Shown: positions 8,918 through 18,395, counted from the first letter of the stretch. The stretch: 64,000 nucleotides of DNA from Bradyrhizobium sp. BR13661 (GCF_029892425.1 NZ_JARXWB010000014.1:62001-126000); one strand, 5' to 3'. Numbers and translations: made by a program. The notes: generated by a model from the letters alone, not told the origin.

Positions 8918-9050
8918 CGAAGCCATCCTCCGTGCTGCGCGGCGGTATTTCGGCCGCGCGAGGATGATCAGATGAGACGAACCGGCAGGCAGCTTCAACT
9001 TACAAGCGCGCCAGATTCTGACGCGGAAGTTAGATTGCCCAGCTCTCTTA

Positions 9051-9243
9051 CTCCCTCGCCCCGTTCTTACGGGGAGAGGGTGGGGTGAGGGGCTGCTTCC
9101 ACGAATGCGATTCCCGAGTTGGAGGACACAGCGCGCCGGAGTCGGATGGACAATTCATCCGGCTCACAGGTTGCCCGGCCCCTCACCCGGAATCCGCGCT
9201 GCGCGCGCATTCCGACCTCTCCCCGCAAAGAGCGGGGAGAGGT
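9051..9243. repeat. Palindromic intergenic repeat (CTCTCCCC...GGGGAGAG class)
   Basis: The two ends are separate hairpins (CCCCG-TTCTTA-CGGGG, and CTCTCCCCGC followed by GCGGGGAGAG) joined by CCCCTCACCC-type arms. The same class recurs at 29541, 52630 and 55771. It lies just downstream of tex and may act as its terminator. Confidence 0.7.
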
Positions 9244-9250
9244 TAATATC

Positions 9251-11587
9251 TCACGCCCGCTTGCCGTTGTTCTTCTCTGCCGCCCGGCGCATCGCTTCAG
9301 CCAGCGCGCCGCCACCGCCGGAGGCTTCCGGCTTGCGCGGGGCCGACGAGGTCATGCGGGCGGGGTTGCGGGCGCTATTGTCGCGCTGCATGCCGGGGGC
9401 CTCCTTCTTGGTGCCGACTTCGTCGTCGAGGCGCAGCGTCAGCGAGATGCGCTTGCGGGCGACCTCGAAGTCCAGCACCTTCACCTTGACGATGTCGCCG
9501 GGCTTCACCACCTCGCGCGGATCCTTGATGAAGTTTTTCGACATCGCCGAGATGTGGACGAGGCCGTCCTGGTGAACACCGATGTCGACGAAGGCGCCGA
9601 AGGCTGCGACGTTGGTCACGGTGCCCTCGAGGATCATGCCCTTCTGGAGATGCTTGATCTCCTCGACGCCTTCCTTGAACACCGCCGCCTTGAACGCCGG
9701 ACGCGGGTCGCGGCCGGGCTTTTCCAATTCCTTCAGGATATCGGTGACGGTCGGCAGACCGAAGGTCTCGTCGACGAAATCCTTCGGCTTCAGCGTACGC
9801 ACGATCTCGCTCGCGCCGATCAGCGCCTTGATGTCGCTCTTGGTCGCCGCGAGGATGCGGCGCACGACCGGATAGGCTTCCGGATGCACGCCTGAGGCGT
9901 CGAGCGGATCCTCGCCGCCGAGGATGCGCAGGAAGCCGGCGCATTGCTCGAATGCCTTCGGACCGAGCCGCGGCACCTCCTTCAGCGCCTTGCGCGACTT
10001 GAACGGACCGTTGGCGTCACGGTGCGCGACGATGCTCTGCGCCAGGCCGGATCCGACGCCGGACACGCGCGCGAGCAGCGGTGCCGAGGCGGTGTTGACG
10101 TCGACGCCGACCGCGTTCACGCAGTCTTCGACCACGGCATCGAGTGATTTTGCCAGCTTGGCCTGGCCGAGATCGTGCTGGTACTGGCCGACGCCGATCG
10201 CCTTGGGCTCGATCTTGACGAGCTCGGCGAGCGGATCCTGCAGACGCCGCGCAATCGAGACCGCGCCGCGCAGGGTGACGTCGAGATCCGGCAACTCCTC
10301 CGACGCGAAGGCCGAGGCCGAATAGACCGACGCGCCGGCTTCCGACACCACGATCTTGCTCATCTTCAGCTCAGCCAGGCCCTTCACCAGATCGCCCGCG
10401 AGCTTATCGGTTTCGCGCGAGGCGGTGCCGTTGCCGATCGCGATCAGCTCGACGCGATGCTTGATGGCGAGTTTGCCGAGGATCGCGAGCGCCTCGTTCC
10501 ACTGCCGCTGCGGCTCGTGCGGATAGATCACGGCGGTATCGACCACCTTGCCGGTCGCGTCGGTGACGGCGACCTTGACGCCGGTGCGGAAACCGGGGTC
10601 GAGACCCATGGTGGCGCGGGTGCCGGCGGGCGCGGCCAGCAGCAGGTCGCGCAAGTTCGAGGCGAAGACGCGTACCGCCTCGGTCTCGGCCGCGTTCCAC
10701 AGCCGCATGCGCAAATCGATGTTGAGATGCACCTGGATCTTGGTGCGCCAGGCCCAGCGCACCGTGTCGATCAGCCAGCGGTCGCCGGCGCGCTTGAGGT
10801 CGGCGATGCCGAACCGCTTCATGATCTTCAGCTCATACGCCCCCGGCACGCCGGCGGGCGGCGCCTCCTCGGCCTGGATCTGGAGATCGAGGATCTCTTC
10901 CTTCTCGCCGCGGAACATCGCGAGAATTCTATGAGAGGGGAGTTTAGTTAGCGGCTCGGAGAAGTCGAAATAGTCGGCGAATTTTTCGCCCTCGGTCTTC
11001 TTGCCCTCGCGCACCTTGGACGCCATGCGCGCATTGGTCCACATGTCCTCGCGCAAGGCGCCGATCAGATCGGCGTCCTCGTCGAAGCGTTCGACCAGGA
11101 TGGCGCGGGCGCCGTCGAGCGCAGCCGCGGCATCGGCAACGCCCTTCTCGGCGTTGATGAAGCCCTCGGCGACGACCTTCGGATCATTGCCCGGCTCAGC
11201 CATCAACTTGACGGCGAGCGGCTCGAGGCCGGCTTCCTTGGCGATCTCCGCCTTGGTGCGGCGCTTCGGCTTGAACGGCAGATAGATATCTTCGAGGCGC
11301 GCCTTGCTGTCGGCGGCAAGGATGGAGGCTTCAAGTGCGGCATCGAGCTTGCCCTGCTCGCGCACTGATTCGAGGATCGCCTTGCGGCGGTCTTCGAGCT
11401 CGCGCAGATAGACCAGGCGCTCCTCCAGGGTGCGCAATTGCGCGTCGTCGAGCGCACCGGTCGCTTCCTTGCGGTAGCGGGCGATGAAGGGAACCGTGGC
11501 GCCACCGTCCAGCAGCGTCACCGCCGCCTCGACCTGCTCCGCCCGTACCCCAAGCTCCTGCGCAATTTTCTGGTTGATATTTGCCAC
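9251..11587 (-). CDS. tex: Tex-family transcription accessory protein
   Basis: At 778 residues this is full length for Tex, a cytoplasmic nucleic-acid-binding protein linked to transcription. The N-terminal helical part is typical (RYRKEATGALDDAQLRTLEE). A YqgF/RNase H-like core follows (GLDPGFRTGVKVAVTD), then helix-hairpin-helix repeats (VSGVGSGLAQSIVAHR) and an S1 RNA-binding domain near residues 645-720 (GTVTNVAAFGAFVDIGVHQD). The C-terminal 50 residues are charged and low in complexity. Translation starts at a GTG with AAGGG nine bases upstream. It is the only gene of its transcription unit that I can see, with about 1.2 kb of gene-free DNA upstream. Confidence 0.95.
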   Translation of the reverse strand: MANINQKIAQELGVRAEQVEAAVTLLDGGATVPFIARYRKEATGALDDAQLRTLEERLVYLRELEDRRKAILESVREQGKLDAALEASILAADSKARLEDIYLPFKPKRRTKAEIAKEAGLEPLAVKLMAEPGNDPKVVAEGFINAEKGVADAAAALDGARAILVERFDEDADLIGALREDMWTNARMASKVREGKKTEGEKFADYFDFSEPLTKLPSHRILAMFRGEKEEILDLQIQAEEAPPAGVPGAYELKIMKRFGIADLKRAGDRWLIDTVRWAWRTKIQVHLNIDLRMRLWNAAETEAVRVFASNLRDLLLAAPAGTRATMGLDPGFRTGVKVAVTDATGKVVDTAVIYPHEPQRQWNEALAILGKLAIKHRVELIAIGNGTASRETDKLAGDLVKGLAELKMSKIVVSEAGASVYSASAFASEELPDLDVTLRGAVSIARRLQDPLAELVKIEPKAIGVGQYQHDLGQAKLAKSLDAVVEDCVNAVGVDVNTASAPLLARVSGVGSGLAQSIVAHRDANGPFKSRKALKEVPRLGPKAFEQCAGFLRILGGEDPLDASGVHPEAYPVVRRILAATKSDIKALIGASEIVRTLKPKDFVDETFGLPTVTDILKELEKPGRDPRPAFKAAVFKEGVEEIKHLQKGMILEGTVTNVAAFGAFVDIGVHQDGLVHISAMSKNFIKDPREVVKPGDIVKVKVLDFEVARKRISLTLRLDDEVGTKKEAPGMQRDNSARNPARMTSSAPRKPEASGGGGALAEAMRRAAEKNNGKRA

Positions 11588-11689
11588 GCGAGAATCCCTT
11601 TATGTCCAAGCACGCGACGCAGACCGCAATCCGGCCGCGGGACGCCGCTTATGAACCAACCGAGGTTGATTCATCAAGATGCGGCGCGC

Positions 11690-12540
11690 AACCGTCGACA
11701 GAGGATTTTTTTTGCCAGACCGATGCGATCCCGCCACAATCGTGGGGATGGCGCGGGTATTGGCGCTCGTGTCCCGGACGCGCTGCAACGCTCTTGCGTT
11801 GCTGCGCAGAGCCGAAGGGGTGCGCCATAGCGCGTCAAAGACGCGCGTACACGCGCTGATGGCGTCCGGGGCACGAGGAGCGTTCAAATGATTCACGTGT
11901 TCGACCATCGTGAGTTGGGCACACCTTCGCGCTCTCGCGGCTGATTTCGCCCGAGTTTTGCTTTTCGCTTCACGCCCTTCAAACAAAGGGCGCAGGGAAG
12001 GCCGGGTGCTGACCTCGCACCCGCGGTCTGCTGCGCAAGATGTAGCGCAAAAAGACCGCACAGCAGCATACAGGTGTGGCCGAACACACGGCCTTCCCTG
12101 CGCGATGTTCGGACGGCTTATGCCGTGCTCTCCCGGGAGCCGAATTCCTTCTGGCCTCCCTCGCCTCACGAAATTCACCGGCACCGCGCCGGTTGGCGCC
12201 GATGCCGCATCCGCAAGACTTGGCCGTAGCGACGACGGCCGGGACCACACGGTTTTGCCGTACGCGAGCAGATCCTGCTTCGCCCCTAAGGGCTTCGCAG
12301 GGCTTTGGCGCCGTTCGTACAACGCGGCTTGCGAGGCGCTCACGGGGTTCGGCTCAATCCATCGCCCCACCCTGCGCTCACATCCGCGACGGCGCTGCCC
12401 GCGTCCACCGCGACCCGATCCGCGGCTCGTGACGACGTACGACCGCCCCTTTTCGCCGGATCAGGATGGGCGACATATACGACAAATCCGAATTTCGGTA
12501 AAGTGGAATATTTTCGACGAGAGGGATTGACAGGCCGCGA
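11690..12540. repeat. Gene-free block resembling a dispersed Bradyrhizobium repeat
   Basis: Between tex (start 11587) and the amidohydrolase (start 12800) no frame has convincing codon use, homology or a ribosome binding site. The text resembles a multi-copy sequence that I recall from Bradyrhizobium genomes: parts such as GTGTCCCGGACGCGCTGCA, GGCCTTCCCTGCGCGATG, and a closing stretch that runs into GGATTGACAGGC near 12525-12535. It holds several inverted repeats, including a perfect 15-base pair of arms. Spurious genes are often called here. Origin and function are unknown; copy number needs a genome search. Confidence 0.5.
11990..12103. other. Foldable segment with perfect 15-base inverted arms
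   Basis: GCGCAGGGAAGGCCG at 11990-12004 is matched exactly by its reverse complement at 12089-12103. Inside it, GGGTGC/GCACCC and GCGGTCT/AGACCGC can form further stems. Just outside, GCCCTT and AAGGGC make a small hairpin at 11974-11991. An RNA from either strand could fold into a branched structure about 114 nucleotides long. No promoter or known RNA family is recognised. Confidence 0.45.
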
Positions 12541-12585
12541 CACAGGGGGGCGGGCGATCACTGACGCGCGCCACATTCTTAGTAT

Positions 12586-12710
12586 CGTCCTGGCGAAAGC
12601 CAGGACCCATACCGCGTGATCTATCGGTCGGGCTTGGTAGAGGTACCGAACGACGAGTCTTCGCCAAACGCCTCGCTGGGGTATTGGGTCCTGGCCTTCG
12701 CCAGGACGAC
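12586..12710. repeat. Paired hairpin repeat (CGTCCTGGC...GCCAGGACG class), copy 1
   Basis: A left hairpin (CGTCCTGGCGAAAGCCAGGA) and a right hairpin (GGTCCTGGCCTTCGCCAGGA) point at each other across about 76 bases. A second copy with the same ends is at 44738-44858. The spacer sequences differ, so only the ends are kept. Confidence 0.7.
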
Positions 12711-12799
12711 ACCGGGGTTTGCAGCGGGGATTGACATCCACCCCGCTTCCGAGGCTGGGTGCCCGTGCCGGACCACCGGACTGCCCACGGGGACACTTC

Positions 12800-13906
12800 A
12801 TGCGGACAACATCGGTCGGCGTCTTCAAGATCGCCACCAGGGGCCCCGGCGACGTTTCCGGCCTGATGCGGCTGATTGTTTCAGGCGCGATCGATCCGGC
12901 CTCCATCCTGGCGATCCTGGGCAAGACCGAGGGTAATGGCGGCGTCAACGACTTTACCCGGGAGTATGCCGTCGCCGCGCTGTGCGCGGCGCTGGCGCCA
13001 AAGCTCGATCTGACGCCCCATGAAGTCGAGCAGCGCATCGCCTTCGTGATGTCCGGCGGCACCGAAGGCGTGCTCAGCCCGCACATCACGGTGTTCACGC
13101 GCCAGCGGATCGCCACACCACCGGCAGGGATCTCCGGCAAGCGCCTGAGCATCGGCATGGCGCAGACGCGCGATTTCCTGCCCGAAGAACTTGGCCGCTC
13201 GGCGCAGATCGACGACACCGCCAAGGCGGTGAAGGCCGCGATGGAAGATGCCGGCATCACCGATCCGGCCGACGTCCATTTCGTCCAGATCAAATGCCCA
13301 CTGCTGACCAGCGAGCGGGTCGAGGCGGCAGCCGCGCGCGGCCACAAGACGGCGACGATCAGCGCCTACAGCTCGATGGCCTATTCGCGCGGCGCCTCCG
13401 CGCTCGGGGTTGCGGTCGCGCTCGGTGAAATCACCGCCGACATCAGCGATAGCGACGTATTGCGGCGCTACGATCTGTTCTCGAAGGTCGCCTCGACCTC
13501 GTCAGGCATCGAGCTGATGCACAACGTCGTCATCGTGCTCGGTAATTCGGAAGGCTCGGCCAGCGACTTCGAGATCGCGCATGCCGTGATGAAAGACGCA
13601 ATCGACGCTGCCGCGGTGACCGAGGCACTGACTGGCGTCGGACTTGGTGCGCAGGCGACGGCAGGCCGCGAGCTCGTCAACATCTTCGCCAAGGCCGAGG
13701 CCTCGCCTGACGGCACCGTGCGCGGCTTCCGCCACACTATGCTTGAAGATACCGACATCAGCTCGACACGCCACGCCCGTGCGGCGGTCGGCGGCCTGAT
13801 CGCCGGTCTTGCCGCTACCGGCGCGATCTACGTCTCCGGCGGCGCTGAGCACCAGGGCCCCGCCGGCGGCGGTCCGGTTGCGGTGATCGCGCGCTTATAC
13901 CAATGA
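12800..13906 (+). CDS. Ring-opening amidohydrolase: cyanuric acid amidohydrolase or barbiturase
   Basis: This 368-residue protein belongs to the small AtzD/TrzD/barbiturase family, which opens cyanuric acid or barbituric acid rings by amide hydrolysis in the cytoplasm. The fold has three repeated units, each giving a Lys-Ser dyad. All three can be placed: Lys42/Ser85 (GKTEG, MSGGTEGVLSPH), Lys165/Ser234-235 (VQIKCPLLT, TSSGIELMHN) and Lys298/Ser346 (IFAKAE, YVSGGAEHQGPAGGG). The start at 12800 is set by homology (MRTTSVGVF); the frame is open further upstream. An amidase gene follows after 108 bases and may continue the pathway. Which ring is the true substrate cannot be told by eye. Confidence 0.88.
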   Translation: MRTTSVGVFKIATRGPGDVSGLMRLIVSGAIDPASILAILGKTEGNGGVNDFTREYAVAALCAALAPKLDLTPHEVEQRIAFVMSGGTEGVLSPHITVFTRQRIATPPAGISGKRLSIGMAQTRDFLPEELGRSAQIDDTAKAVKAAMEDAGITDPADVHFVQIKCPLLTSERVEAAAARGHKTATISAYSSMAYSRGASALGVAVALGEITADISDSDVLRRYDLFSKVASTSSGIELMHNVVIVLGNSEGSASDFEIAHAVMKDAIDAAAVTEALTGVGLGAQATAGRELVNIFAKAEASPDGTVRGFRHTMLEDTDISSTRHARAAVGGLIAGLAATGAIYVSGGAEHQGPAGGGPVAVIARLYQ

Positions 13907-14014
13907 GCGCAACTCTCCGCGCCCGGCGCAACCCTGCCCTTCGCGCCGGCTCAGTTGATTCACGCGGGCCCTTGCGAAGAAGGTGGCGCCGCATCTCAAG
14001 GGGATTTGGACTTC

Positions 14015-15490
14015 ATGACTTTGCCGATGAGCTGGAACGAATGGGCGCAGCACGATGGCGTCGGCCTGGCGGCGCGCGTCCGCAAGGGTGAGCTGACGGC
14101 AAAGGAATTGGCACGACAGGCCGCCGCCGCCGTCGCCAAGGTCAATCCAACGCTGTCCGGCGTGGTCGAGCTGTTCGACGACGTGATCGCCGATCCCGCC
14201 AAGGACGGCGCCAATCTCGCGGGTCCGTTCGCCGGCCTGCCCTTCCTGATGAAGGATCTGGGTCCGACCATGAAGGGCCGGCCGCAGGAAATGGGCTCGC
14301 TGCTAATGCGCGGCAATCGCGCGGCGGCCGACACGTTCCTCACCGGTAAATTCCGCCAGGCAGGATTGAACCTGATCGGTCGTACGACCACGCCGGAATT
14401 CGGCGTGTGCTCTTCGGCCGACAACCCGGCCGTCTACGTCACCCGCAATCCCTGGAATACCGACTACACCACCTGCGGCTCGTCGGCGGGCAGCGCCGCG
14501 ATGGTCGCGGCCGGCGTGGTGCCGATCGCACATGCCACCGACGGCGGCGGCTCGATTCGCATTCCCGCCGGCGTCAACGGCAATATCGGATTGAAAGTCT
14601 CGCGCGGCGTGTTCTCGCTGGCGCCGCACATGTCCGACCTCACCGGCCTCGTGTCAATCCAGGGCTGCCAATCGCGCACGGTGCGCGACACCGCGGCTTT
14701 CGTCGACCACACCCGTGGCCCTGCGCCCGGCGAGTTCATGCCGTTCTGGACCACCGCGCAGCCTTACAGCGAGATGATCAAGCGTGATCCCTCGAAGCTG
14801 CGCATCGCGCTGTCGCACAGCTGGGGCGACTATACCGCAACGCCCGAGATCGCCGCCGAGCTGGAGAAGACCGGCCGCTTCCTCGAGGGCCTCGGCCACC
14901 ACGTCGACTACGCGCTGCCCGAGCTCGATTTCCGCGCGGCCTTTGCGGCGCAGACCACCTGCTACATCTCGAACTTCTCCGTGGTGATCTCCAACATGCT
15001 GGCCGCGCGCGGGCTGGAGCGCCCGCCGGAGGATCTGATCGAGCCGATGAACGTCCGGATCTGGGAAGCCGGACTTCACACCAGCTTCGCCGACCGGGCG
15101 AAGATGCAGGCCGTGTTCAACACGACCTCGCGCGGCTTCGGCAGCTTCTTCGAGCAGTGGGACGTGATCCTGACGCCGATCACGGCGCTGCCGACGCCGA
15201 AGGTCGGCACGAAGGAATATCTCACCATCTCCGACAATCCTGACGTGCTCGACTGGTTCGGCAATCTCTGGCGCTTCTTCGCCTTCACCCCGCTCGCCAA
15301 TCTCTGCGGCATGCCGGCGATCTCCATGCCGATGGCCGGCCAGGACCACGGCCTGCCGCTCGGCATCCAGGCGATTGCGAAGCAGGCCAATGACGGCCTG
15401 CTGCTGCAACTCGCCGCCCAGATCGAGCGCGCGCTGGACGGCAAGTGGAACGGCGACAAGAGGCCGAAGGTGCATGTGAGCAACGCCTGA
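14015..15490 (+). CDS. Amidase-signature family amidohydrolase
   Basis: A 491-residue enzyme with the Ser-cisSer-Lys triad of the amidase signature family. The Lys lies in LPFLMKDLGPTMKG, the bridging Ser in TTCGSSAGSAAM, and the nucleophile in DGGGSIRIPAGVNG. The start at 14015 (MTLPMSWNEW) follows AAGGGGA; an ATG twelve bases later is also possible. It lies 108 bases downstream of the cyanuric acid hydrolase/barbiturase on the same strand. Biuret and ureidomalonate, the products of those enzymes, are attacked by amidase-family members in known pathways, so a linked role is plausible. That link is inference from position only, and many amidases in this family have other substrates. Confidence 0.88.
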   Translation: MTLPMSWNEWAQHDGVGLAARVRKGELTAKELARQAAAAVAKVNPTLSGVVELFDDVIADPAKDGANLAGPFAGLPFLMKDLGPTMKGRPQEMGSLLMRGNRAAADTFLTGKFRQAGLNLIGRTTTPEFGVCSSADNPAVYVTRNPWNTDYTTCGSSAGSAAMVAAGVVPIAHATDGGGSIRIPAGVNGNIGLKVSRGVFSLAPHMSDLTGLVSIQGCQSRTVRDTAAFVDHTRGPAPGEFMPFWTTAQPYSEMIKRDPSKLRIALSHSWGDYTATPEIAAELEKTGRFLEGLGHHVDYALPELDFRAAFAAQTTCYISNFSVVISNMLAARGLERPPEDLIEPMNVRIWEAGLHTSFADRAKMQAVFNTTSRGFGSFFEQWDVILTPITALPTPKVGTKEYLTISDNPDVLDWFGNLWRFFAFTPLANLCGMPAISMPMAGQDHGLPLGIQAIAKQANDGLLLQLAAQIERALDGKWNGDKRPKVHVSNA

Positions 15491-15541
15491 GCTGCCGCGT
15501 GTCCTCAGGCCTCCGATACGGAGCAGCCGGAGTGAAGCATA

Positions 15542-16330
15542 TCAGGGATTGCCGACAATGAGCTTGCGCACAGGGCTGGGATTGATGAACGGACTTCCAA
15601 ACTGGTAGAACTGCTCCCCGGGCGTCAAAAGCTGATAGAGCAGATAGACGTCGTTTCCCTGTTGCTTGCTGTTGGTGAGTGCGAAGATTGTCAGAGGGGA
15701 CGAGGCGATCAGCCTCAACTGGTCGGCCGGATCGGCGATAACGTGGAAGCTCACCTTTTCGCCGAACTTCGCCACGTAACCGTCCGGCGGGTAGATCACC
15801 TTCGCCTGCCGCACGATACTCCGTACCTTCGGCAATTCTTGAGCAAGACTCTGCCTCTGGAACACGGATAGAAAAGCCGCGCTTTGGGGATCGGGGGCGG
15901 CCCACTGGTCCAGAAGGAGCAGAAATGCCGCCGATGCCCCTGAAGAGACGCTCCTGTTGCGAGATATGGTGCTGCATAATGCGAAATCCAACCATGGGTC
16001 CACCAATTGGACTCCCTGGGTTGAGAAATTCGTGCAGAGCGCCACCGAGGTGATGCCCCCGTTTCCGGGAAAGTCCACCTTCTCCTTAGCGCGCTCGCCG
16101 TCCCAAGTCCCCTCAATCGAGTAGGGCTGGTTTGAAACCCATGTCTTGCCGCCGAACTCGCATTGCCCCTTGAAGCGGTAGATGTGAGTGCCGCCCTTGA
16201 ACTCGTGCCCCGTCAAGGATCCCGCGTGGCAAGTGACCCAGAGATTCCCGTGAGGATCGAAGGAAGCCGCTCGTGTTGACGTGCCGGCAAGTATCCACAT
16301 CAGGGCCGCAGCAGCGATTGAGATACGCAT
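15542..16330 (-). CDS. Secreted protein of unknown function
   Basis: A 262-residue protein that I do not recognise. It begins with a signal peptide (ISIAAAALMWILAGTSTRA, cleavage near RA-AS), and GGAGAG lies seven bases before the ATG. The mature part has four Cys, suitable for two disulfides, and looks beta-rich (GNLWVTCHAG, GGTHIYRFKGQCEFGG, GKTWVSNQPYSIEGTW). Base composition is somewhat less GC-rich than its neighbours. It ends 49 bases after the amidase stop on the opposite strand. The next gene upstream, the Lon-N/Clp-N fusion, shares its strand but is about 195 bases away. Confidence 0.65.
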   Translation of the reverse strand: MRISIAAAALMWILAGTSTRAASFDPHGNLWVTCHAGSLTGHEFKGGTHIYRFKGQCEFGGKTWVSNQPYSIEGTWDGERAKEKVDFPGNGGITSVALCTNFSTQGVQLVDPWLDFALCSTISRNRSVSSGASAAFLLLLDQWAAPDPQSAAFLSVFQRQSLAQELPKVRSIVRQAKVIYPPDGYVAKFGEKVSFHVIADPADQLRLIASSPLTIFALTNSKQQGNDVYLLYQLLTPGEQFYQFGSPFINPSPVRKLIVGNP

Positions 16331-16525
16331 GGGCGCTCTCCACGAAAGGATATCCTTTCAGATAGCGCTGGCCCGCCCCATCGTCTTTGATCTACCTCAA
16401 CGTGCCGCTGCATCCTGACGTAAAGCAACCTCGCCGACGTCATCGACACCGGCCTCGACTGCGCCGCCTTAACGGCGCAGATAATCTGCTGCATGTGACG
16501 AACGCCTGAGCGGTCCCCCGCGAGT

Positions 16526-17752
16526 CTAGCCTTTATCCTTGCCAGCGCTTCGCGCGATGGCCTTGTCCACGCGGAAGCGTGATATGCCCTGGTCGGCAAG
16601 CAGGCGCGCCGCAGGGCTTCGCGTCTCCGGAAAGAGAGCGACAAGCGCATTGATGCCGGTCACTTCAGGGTTGCCGAACTCCTGAGCGATAAGTGCGGCT
16701 CGGCGATCGACGCGCCGGAATGCGGGGGTCGGAACCGCGGTGCCCGTCTCGATCACGGTGTGCGCGAGCTCCTTGTCGATATAGTCGGTGAGGTTCTGCC
16801 GGAGCAGGCCGAGATCGGCGTTGCTGGCCTGCAGGACGGGCGCGGCATCGCTGTCTTCGGTCAGAGCCAGCAGCAAGTGTTCGAGCGTCGCAAACTGATG
16901 GCGGCGCTGATCGGCCAGGAAGAGCGCCCGGCGGCGTGTGGCATCATAGGCCGGAGCCAACGGGCGAGCCTGCACGTCCAGTAGCCCGTCGATCTTTTCC
17001 AGCCGCTTCACGGGATCGAGGATTGCCAGCAATTCGTATTTGTCCTTGACCGGCAGCTTCATACGCATCGCCATGGTATCGGCAATACGGCCAATGTCGC
17101 CCGTCTGATCGAAGAACAACCAGATGTCGGGCATCAGCAAGCCATGTGCGGCTGCGTAATCGTCGAAACGCTGGATGGCCCGGCGCATCAGATCGGGCGC
17201 GTCAGCGGGCGGACTTTCCTGCAATTCGGAAGCCTCGGACCAATAGCCGTTCAGCAGCGCTGCGAAGCCGCGCATCGCGACGCGACGGAGTGCACGCGTA
17301 AGCACCCTGATCGAACCGTCCTGGAGCCGTTCGAGCTCGACCAATTGAACCAGCACGCCGACCTCGTAGACGTCGCCAAATCGCGGCTCGTCGACGCCGC
17401 TATCGCGCTGGATCGCGCAAACCATTTCACGTTCGTTCTCGAATGCATGGTTGAGGGCAAGAACGGTGTTCTCGCGCCCGACGAACAACGGAAAGGTCGC
17501 CCCCGGGAACGGCACGAAGTCGCGCAAGGGGACGGCGGGATAGACCGCTGTCGAACTCTTGAATTTTACGATCGGCGCGGCCGGTTCACGCCGCTCGGCG
17601 TGAAGCAGCGCGGACAGCGTGTTCCAGTCGGCAACGCCGAACATTTTCGACACCAGCTCCAGGCTCTCGCTGTGGCTGATGGTGACGGCCTTGGTGGTCA
17701 GGGAGTCGCGCAGGGTCTGCGCCATAGCCTTGGCATCGCGAAAATCGCGCAT
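16526..17752 (-). CDS. ATPase-less fusion of glyoxalase-related, Lon-N and Clp-N domains
   Basis: A 408-residue protein with three recognition-type domains and no AAA+ ATPase or protease. Residues 1-52 match the short glyoxalase-related helical domain (DAKAMAQTLRDSL, SHSESLELVSKMFG, DWNTL). Residues 72-262 match the Lon substrate-binding N domain (VPLRDFVPFPGATFPLFVGR, FGDVYEVGVLVQLVEL). Residues 268-400 hold two Clp-N repeats (RRRALFLADQRRHQFATLEH and AALIAQEFG...GINALVALF). No Walker motif is present. AGAGGA sits seven bases before the ATG. The family logic suggests an adaptor that binds or delivers protein clients; this is inference. The flanking genes give no clue to the client. Confidence 0.82.
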   Translation of the reverse strand: MRDFRDAKAMAQTLRDSLTTKAVTISHSESLELVSKMFGVADWNTLSALLHAERREPAAPIVKFKSSTAVYPAVPLRDFVPFPGATFPLFVGRENTVLALNHAFENEREMVCAIQRDSGVDEPRFGDVYEVGVLVQLVELERLQDGSIRVLTRALRRVAMRGFAALLNGYWSEASELQESPPADAPDLMRRAIQRFDDYAAAHGLLMPDIWLFFDQTGDIGRIADTMAMRMKLPVKDKYELLAILDPVKRLEKIDGLLDVQARPLAPAYDATRRRALFLADQRRHQFATLEHLLLALTEDSDAAPVLQASNADLGLLRQNLTDYIDKELAHTVIETGTAVPTPAFRRVDRRAALIAQEFGNPEVTGINALVALFPETRSPAARLLADQGISRFRVDKAIARSAGKDKG

Positions 17753-17944
17753 CGGTTCGTCCTCTGCATGAGCGATCCAGGTGTGTCAGGTGGTTGCGTT
17801 GCTGACCCGGTCGCTCGGGCAAAGGGGGGCCGATCAAGGCTCGATACATTCACCGTACCACGGAGGGTGCAACCGGCAGGTCGTATCAACCTGCACGAAA
17901 AGTGACGCAAAGCCTGATGGCTGTCAATCTCAGTTCTTGCTCAC

Positions 17945-18262
17945 TCAGTTCTTCACCGTCGGGATCGCTTCGTCTGGCTGCTGCTGACCGAGTCTGAGCA
18001 TCGCGAGCGCCTTGTCGAGCGCTTCGCGCAAGGCCATCGCTGCCGCCGGGCTGCAGCGCAGATGCGCGGTCTGGACCACGTCGACCCTGACGGCGGCACC
18101 GATCGGCATCAAGAGGTTGGCGGCGAGCTCGATCTGGATGGCGCCATTGTGATGGCCGAAGCAGGATGCGCCGTCGAAATAGATGATCGGTGCCCGCTCC
18201 GAGCTCGATACGGAAATGGTGACGGGCCCCTCTTTGGCGGCGGGTGTTTCGGGGTCAGCCAT
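17945..18262 (-). CDS. Small hypothetical protein, possibly DUF3467-like
   Basis: A 105-residue cytoplasmic protein. The ATG at 18262 is chosen because GAGGAG lies seven bases before it; the frame is open upstream to 18352. The core IIYFDGASCFGHHNGAIQIE followed by CSPAAAMALREALDKALAML has the outline of the DUF3467 family, in which a beta-sheet part ends in a PxxAxxLxxxL helix. The match is from memory and weak. It is divergent from the thioesterase gene, with 133 bases between starts. No function is known. Confidence 0.6.
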   Translation of the reverse strand: MADPETPAAKEGPVTISVSSSERAPIIYFDGASCFGHHNGAIQIELAANLLMPIGAAVRVDVVQTAHLRCSPAAAMALREALDKALAMLRLGQQQPDEAIPTVKN

Positions 18263-18395
18263 GGGATACTCCTCGCGGGCGATGGACGAACGCCCACCAT
18301 CGTTGCTTCGGCCTGATCTGTCGAGGCCAAACGGCGCCGCGCGGGGTTGCATGCCGGGTTTTGCGCGGCGCTCGACACTGGTCTAGAACGTCGTC

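Noticed and set aside
11600..13347. Several long frames on both strands upstream of the ring-opening amidohydrolase
   Set aside because: They have Arg/Ser/Pro-rich translations, no ribosome binding sites and lie in repeat-like DNA or antisense to the amidohydrolase gene.
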